Below are positions 61,044-64,000 of a stretch of 64,000 nt of DNA, one piece after another. The position numbers and the translations under genes are program-made. Under the pieces are notes generated by a model. That model had not been told where the DNA came from, made no database searches, and worked only from the letters and a program-made list of their open reading frames with translations. This DNA is from UBA2040 sp002384725. Lineage in GTDB: Bacteria; Bacteroidota; Bacteroidia; Flavobacteriales_D; Crocinitomicaceae. Within the stretch, counting starts at the first letter, position 1. Every line of letters begins with the position of its first letter. Location of the stretch: the NCBI GenBank assembly GCA_963926475.1, contig CAWUXE010000012.1:42930-106929 (forward strand), read 5' to 3'.

Positions 61044-61051
61044 TATTTTTG
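61044..61051 (+). promoter_or_regulatory. -7 promoter box (TATTTTTG) for the SGNH/MBOAT cassette
   Basis: Exact match to TAnnTTTG, 10 bases before the preferred ATG at 61061. It argues against the longer frame beginning at the GTG at 61016. Confidence 0.5.
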
Positions 61052-61060
61052 AAATTGAAA

Positions 61061-62512
61061 ATGAACTCTTCAAATTCACTTCGGGTTTTGGTTTTTACGG
61101 CTGGTGTCGCTGCAATATTGACTGTGATGTCTTTATTGATACCCAAAGATGGAGTTTCAATTGGAGATGTAAAATTGAAATTTCTTTCAGCTGAGCAAAT
61201 TGTATCTGCTAAAAAGCATGAAAAAAAAGACATTTCGTCGATTGTTTCCAAAGTCAACACCGAAGAAACCAAGGAAAACGAACTTATAAAGCATAAGAGC
61301 ATTGCCAAAGAGGGTGTCGGTGCTCCTCAAGTCTTGAATTATGAGATGAATAGCGCATCTCAATTTTCACTTTCGTCCTCTGGTAAAAACGCCTTATGGG
61401 ATTTTTTTAAGAAATTAGAACGAGCGGCGGTTGATAAAAAGAAAATACATATTCTCCATTTTGGCGATTCACAAATTGAAGGCGACCGTATGACGGGTTT
61501 TATTCGTCAAAGAATGCAGGAGAAATTTGGTGGCTATGGTCCAGGTTTGATTGCGGCGAATAATGTTTACAGTACCATAACGTTTCGTCAAAGTTATTCC
61601 CCAAATTTCAATCGATACACTTGTTTCGGTGGTCCAAAGTTGAGAAATAAGCAATACGGCGTGATGAATTCCGCTGCACGATTTACCCCAGAAAGTGTGG
61701 ATTCAAATTCAACTGTGCAAGATGCTTGGATAACGATTGGGCCTAATAATCGCGCAAATAGTAGGGCGCAAAGCTTCAATAAAGTTAAGATGTTTTACAA
61801 TTCGTGCGATGTTTCTTGTTTGTTGCAGGTGGAGAGCAATGGTAAAGTAATTCATGAAGAATATTTAGTGACTGACGGTAATTCTCATATTGTTGAATTA
61901 GTTTTTGGACGAACCCCTGAATCATTGAAGTTCAATTTTAAAAGTGTGAAAAGCCCAAATATTGTTGGCTTTTCGTGTGAAGGCGATTACGGCGTTCAAG
62001 TAGACAATATCGCCATGCGTGGTTCAAGCGGCACATTTTTTAGTTCAGTCAATAGAAATTCATTTAAAAAGATGTTGAACGATCTGAATACGGAACTAAC
62101 AATTTTACAATTTGGCGGTAATTCGATGCCTTATTTAAAAGATAGTGCGTCAGTAAGAAAAGCAGCTACATATTTCAAAGGTCAAATTCAAACTTTAAAA
62201 AGTTTGAAACCAGATATGGCGATTGTCATGATTGGGCCTAGTGATATGTCGAAGCTTAAAAATGGAGCATATGAAACGTATCCATTATTGGAATATCATA
62301 TCTCTCAGTTGAAAAAAGCAGCATTGGATGCAGGAGCCGGATATTGGAATTTGTTTGATGCGATGGGCGGAAAAAATTCGATGCCAGCTTGGGTTGAGAA
62401 AGATTTAGGGCGACCTGACCATGTTCATTTTAGTATAAAAGGAGCAACAATTGCGGCTCAATTATTTTATGATGCATTTATGTCTGAATACTTAAAATTT
62501 GAAGGAAAATGA
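61061..62512 (+). CDS. SGNH/GDSL-hydrolase-type protein, membrane-anchored
   Basis: 483 residues. An N-terminal hydrophobic helix (about 8-27) is followed by a charged linker, then an SGNH-fold domain. Block I is HFGDSQIEGDRM with the nucleophile Ser137. A block III-type segment is LQFGGNSMPYL, and the Asp-His pair is in PDHVHFS (about Asp453 and His456). In O-acetylation clusters such proteins transfer or remove acetyl groups from extracellular polysaccharides. The start of the second SGNH gene overlaps its stop (ATGA). GTG at 61016 is an alternative but unlikely start. Confidence 0.85.
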   Translation: MNSSNSLRVLVFTAGVAAILTVMSLLIPKDGVSIGDVKLKFLSAEQIVSAKKHEKKDISSIVSKVNTEETKENELIKHKSIAKEGVGAPQVLNYEMNSASQFSLSSSGKNALWDFFKKLERAAVDKKKIHILHFGDSQIEGDRMTGFIRQRMQEKFGGYGPGLIAANNVYSTITFRQSYSPNFNRYTCFGGPKLRNKQYGVMNSAARFTPESVDSNSTVQDAWITIGPNNRANSRAQSFNKVKMFYNSCDVSCLLQVESNGKVIHEEYLVTDGNSHIVELVFGRTPESLKFNFKSVKSPNIVGFSCEGDYGVQVDNIAMRGSSGTFFSSVNRNSFKKMLNDLNTELTILQFGGNSMPYLKDSASVRKAATYFKGQIQTLKSLKPDMAIVMIGPSDMSKLKNGAYETYPLLEYHISQLKKAALDAGAGYWNLFDAMGGKNSMPAWVEKDLGRPDHVHFSIKGATIAAQLFYDAFMSEYLKFEGK

Positions 62513-63831
62513 TTTGGCGAATTAACTTATTCTTGGCGTTCATCCTTACTTCCAGTCAGATGGGGTCATTGGCGCAGATAGCACCGTTTGGCGATTCGCT
62601 CGCTGATTTCCATCCACCTAAAATTAGTAGTCTCGATAGCTCATATTTGCAACGATATCCAGTTGTCGATTTCGATTTGAATTATTTTCAATTTTATACG
62701 GAAGAAAGTCACAACTGGGAAATTTTGTTCGAAAAAATGAGCAAAATGAAAGAAAGTAAGCAAGGAAAGTTGAATTTTTATCATGTTGGAGGTTCACATT
62801 TACAAGCAGATATCTACACACATGAGGTAAGAACAAAATTTCAATCACAAAATGAATTACTGGAAGGAGAACGGAACTGGGTTTTCCCGTATGACCTTGC
62901 TAAAACGAATAATCCATGGAATTATGAATTTACTTCGCCGAATATCTGGAAAAGGTACCGAAGTGTGGTGAAAGCCCAAGCTAATGAAGCGTATGGTTTG
63001 TCAGGGATAAAAATTTCATGTTCTGATTCTATTTCATCGATGAGTTTTAGATACGATAAAACCAAAGTGAAACCTGTAATTCAACGTATTCGGATTTTTC
63101 ACAACAAAGGGGCGTTTCCGTTTCGATTGGATTGGAAGGAACAAAATGAGAACGTTGAATATACGATCACAGACACGATAATTGGTTTTACAGAAGTCAA
63201 ATTTAAAAGACCGTTTATATCGTTTGAATTCGAATTTGAGCGGACGATTTCTAGCGCGTACGAACTTGAAATCTATGGCCTACAATTGATGAATTACTTT
63301 CCAGGTGTTTCTTATTCGAATATTGGAACAAATGGAGCAGCGTTGTGGAATTATCTGGCTTGTGCGCGTTTAGAGGAGGAGTTGAAAATGACACCCCCCG
63401 ACTTTTTTGCTTTTTCAGTTGGGACAAATGATGGCAACGTGCCACCAGAATCCTTCGATCCAGAAGAGTACAAAAATAATTTGGAACGATTGATGAAGAT
63501 TGTTCTTCGTACGAATCCAGAATGCGCTTTGCTGCTAACTGTGCCCAACGACTCTTATTTTCACCGAAGTCATTTGAATCCGAATATCGAAAAAGAAAGA
63601 ACGGTTATTCGGGAGCTTGCTCAAAAATACAATTGTCCAGTTTGGGATTTATATGGAATAATGGGTGGATTAGGTTCATCTAAAACATGGTATATAAACA
63701 AATTGATGCAAAAAGATTTGGTGCATTTTACGAAAGCCGGTTATCACTTGAAGGGTGATTTATATTATGATGCTTTCGAAAAAGCCGAACGACAATTTGA
63801 AGCACGTAAAATCAAAACTGCAAAAAACTAA
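62509..63831 (+). CDS. Second SGNH-hydrolase-type exported protein, GGS active-site block
   Basis: 440 residues with a signal peptide (ending MGSLAQ). The SGNH fold is recognisable: block I reads HVGGSHLQAD, with Ser96 in GGS instead of the usual GDS, then SNIGTNGAAL, then FSVGTNDGNVP and the C-terminal DLVHF (Asp403, His406). The GDS-to-GGS change removes a conserved Asp, but the catalytic triad is complete. The start overlaps the previous gene by four bases and the next gene, of MBOAT type, begins four bases after its stop. Confidence 0.85.
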   Translation: MIWRINLFLAFILTSSQMGSLAQIAPFGDSLADFHPPKISSLDSSYLQRYPVVDFDLNYFQFYTEESHNWEILFEKMSKMKESKQGKLNFYHVGGSHLQADIYTHEVRTKFQSQNELLEGERNWVFPYDLAKTNNPWNYEFTSPNIWKRYRSVVKAQANEAYGLSGIKISCSDSISSMSFRYDKTKVKPVIQRIRIFHNKGAFPFRLDWKEQNENVEYTITDTIIGFTEVKFKRPFISFEFEFERTISSAYELEIYGLQLMNYFPGVSYSNIGTNGAALWNYLACARLEEELKMTPPDFFAFSVGTNDGNVPPESFDPEEYKNNLERLMKIVLRTNPECALLLTVPNDSYFHRSHLNPNIEKERTVIRELAQKYNCPVWDLYGIMGGLGSSKTWYINKLMQKDLVHFTKAGYHLKGDLYYDAFEKAERQFEARKIKTAKN

Positions 63832-63834
63832 ACG

Positions 63835-64000
63835 ATGGAAGGGTGGTCACGTTTCATGGATGTTTTTTCTTTGAGTTTTGATGATGCGTCTCCATTAAAC
63901 TTTGTTCAACTGAATTTCTGGATATTCTTTTTGGTGGCGATAGGCGTCTATACCATTCTTGATTTATCAAAGAAAACCAATACCAATGCCTTTTATATCA
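63835..64000 (+). CDS. MBOAT-family O-acyltransferase, N-terminal part (cut by window end)
   Basis: Open from the ATG at 63835 to the window edge (55 codons). The peptide has a polar start (MEGWSRFMDVFSLSFDDA) and then a hydrophobic helix, FWIFFLVAIGVYTILDL, followed by a KKTNTNAFYI segment. This fits the beginning of AlgI-type MBOAT membrane acyltransferases, in which the first helix is followed by R/K-x-x-N-x-x-L/F. The link to two SGNH genes is the main support, because only the first helix is visible. Confidence 0.6.
   Translation, partial: MEGWSRFMDVFSLSFDDASPLNFVQLNFWIFFLVAIGVYTILDLSKKTNTNAFYI

Overview
The window looks like chromosomal DNA from a member of the Bacteroidota, most likely order Flavobacteriales and possibly a Crocinitomicaceae/Fluviicola-like lineage (the family is an inference). 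The base composition is AT-rich. Signal peptides end in A-Q and lipoproteins in S/A-C. Promoters have the Bacteroidota -7 box TAnnTTTG; the clearest is TTTG-N19-TATCTTTG before rplU. A T9SS C-terminal sorting domain, a TonB receptor with a carboxypeptidase-regulatory domain, and an Alternative Complex III operon also fit. No phage, IS element, CRISPR array, tRNA or rRNA gene was seen.

Layout. 0-4 kb: rnc, a YraN-family protein, an RsuA/RluB-type pseudouridine synthase with a substituted catalytic position, a lipoprotein and a beta-barrel-like secreted protein. 4-8 kb (minus): an OppA-type lipoprotein and a TonB-dependent receptor in one unit. 8-12 kb: a secreted protein, methylmalonyl-CoA epimerase, a HAD hydrolase, a YceI lipoprotein and a cyclase-family protein. 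12-21 kb: leuS, a small lipoprotein, a 952-residue BNR-repeat T9SS cargo, a GNAT enzyme, a DUF3108 protein, two small conserved proteins and a lipoprotein. 21-30 kb (minus): lepA, a 2-hydroxyacid dehydrogenase, mgtE, an O-antigen-ligase-like protein, an S41 protease, rnpA and two tandem paralogous small secreted proteins.

30.6-42.5 kb (plus) is the respiratory core: actABCDEF followed directly by the genes for cytochrome c oxidase subunits II and I. Together they oxidise quinol, pass electrons through c haems and reduce oxygen. The block ends in a hairpin whose T-tract doubles as the -7 box for ruvB, which is followed by queG.

44.5-64 kb: a truncated methyltransferase-like relic, rseP, a second YceI lipoprotein, cvpA, a four-helix-bundle protein flanked by hairpin repeats, prs, rplY, a decayed secreted-protein gene, an acyl-CoA thioesterase, msrA, a TPR protein, serS, rpmA-rplU, and a PfkB kinase/DUF349/membrane-protein operon. 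Last comes an SGNH-SGNH-MBOAT cassette, probably for O-acetylation of an extracellular polymer, cut by the window edge.

Most of the window is housekeeping. The observations most worth following up are the dispersed hairpin repeat family around the four-helix-bundle gene, the candidate structured RNA between lepA and the dehydrogenase gene, the RluB-like Asp-to-Glu substitution, the SGNH/MBOAT cassette with a GGS active-site block, and several gene relics.
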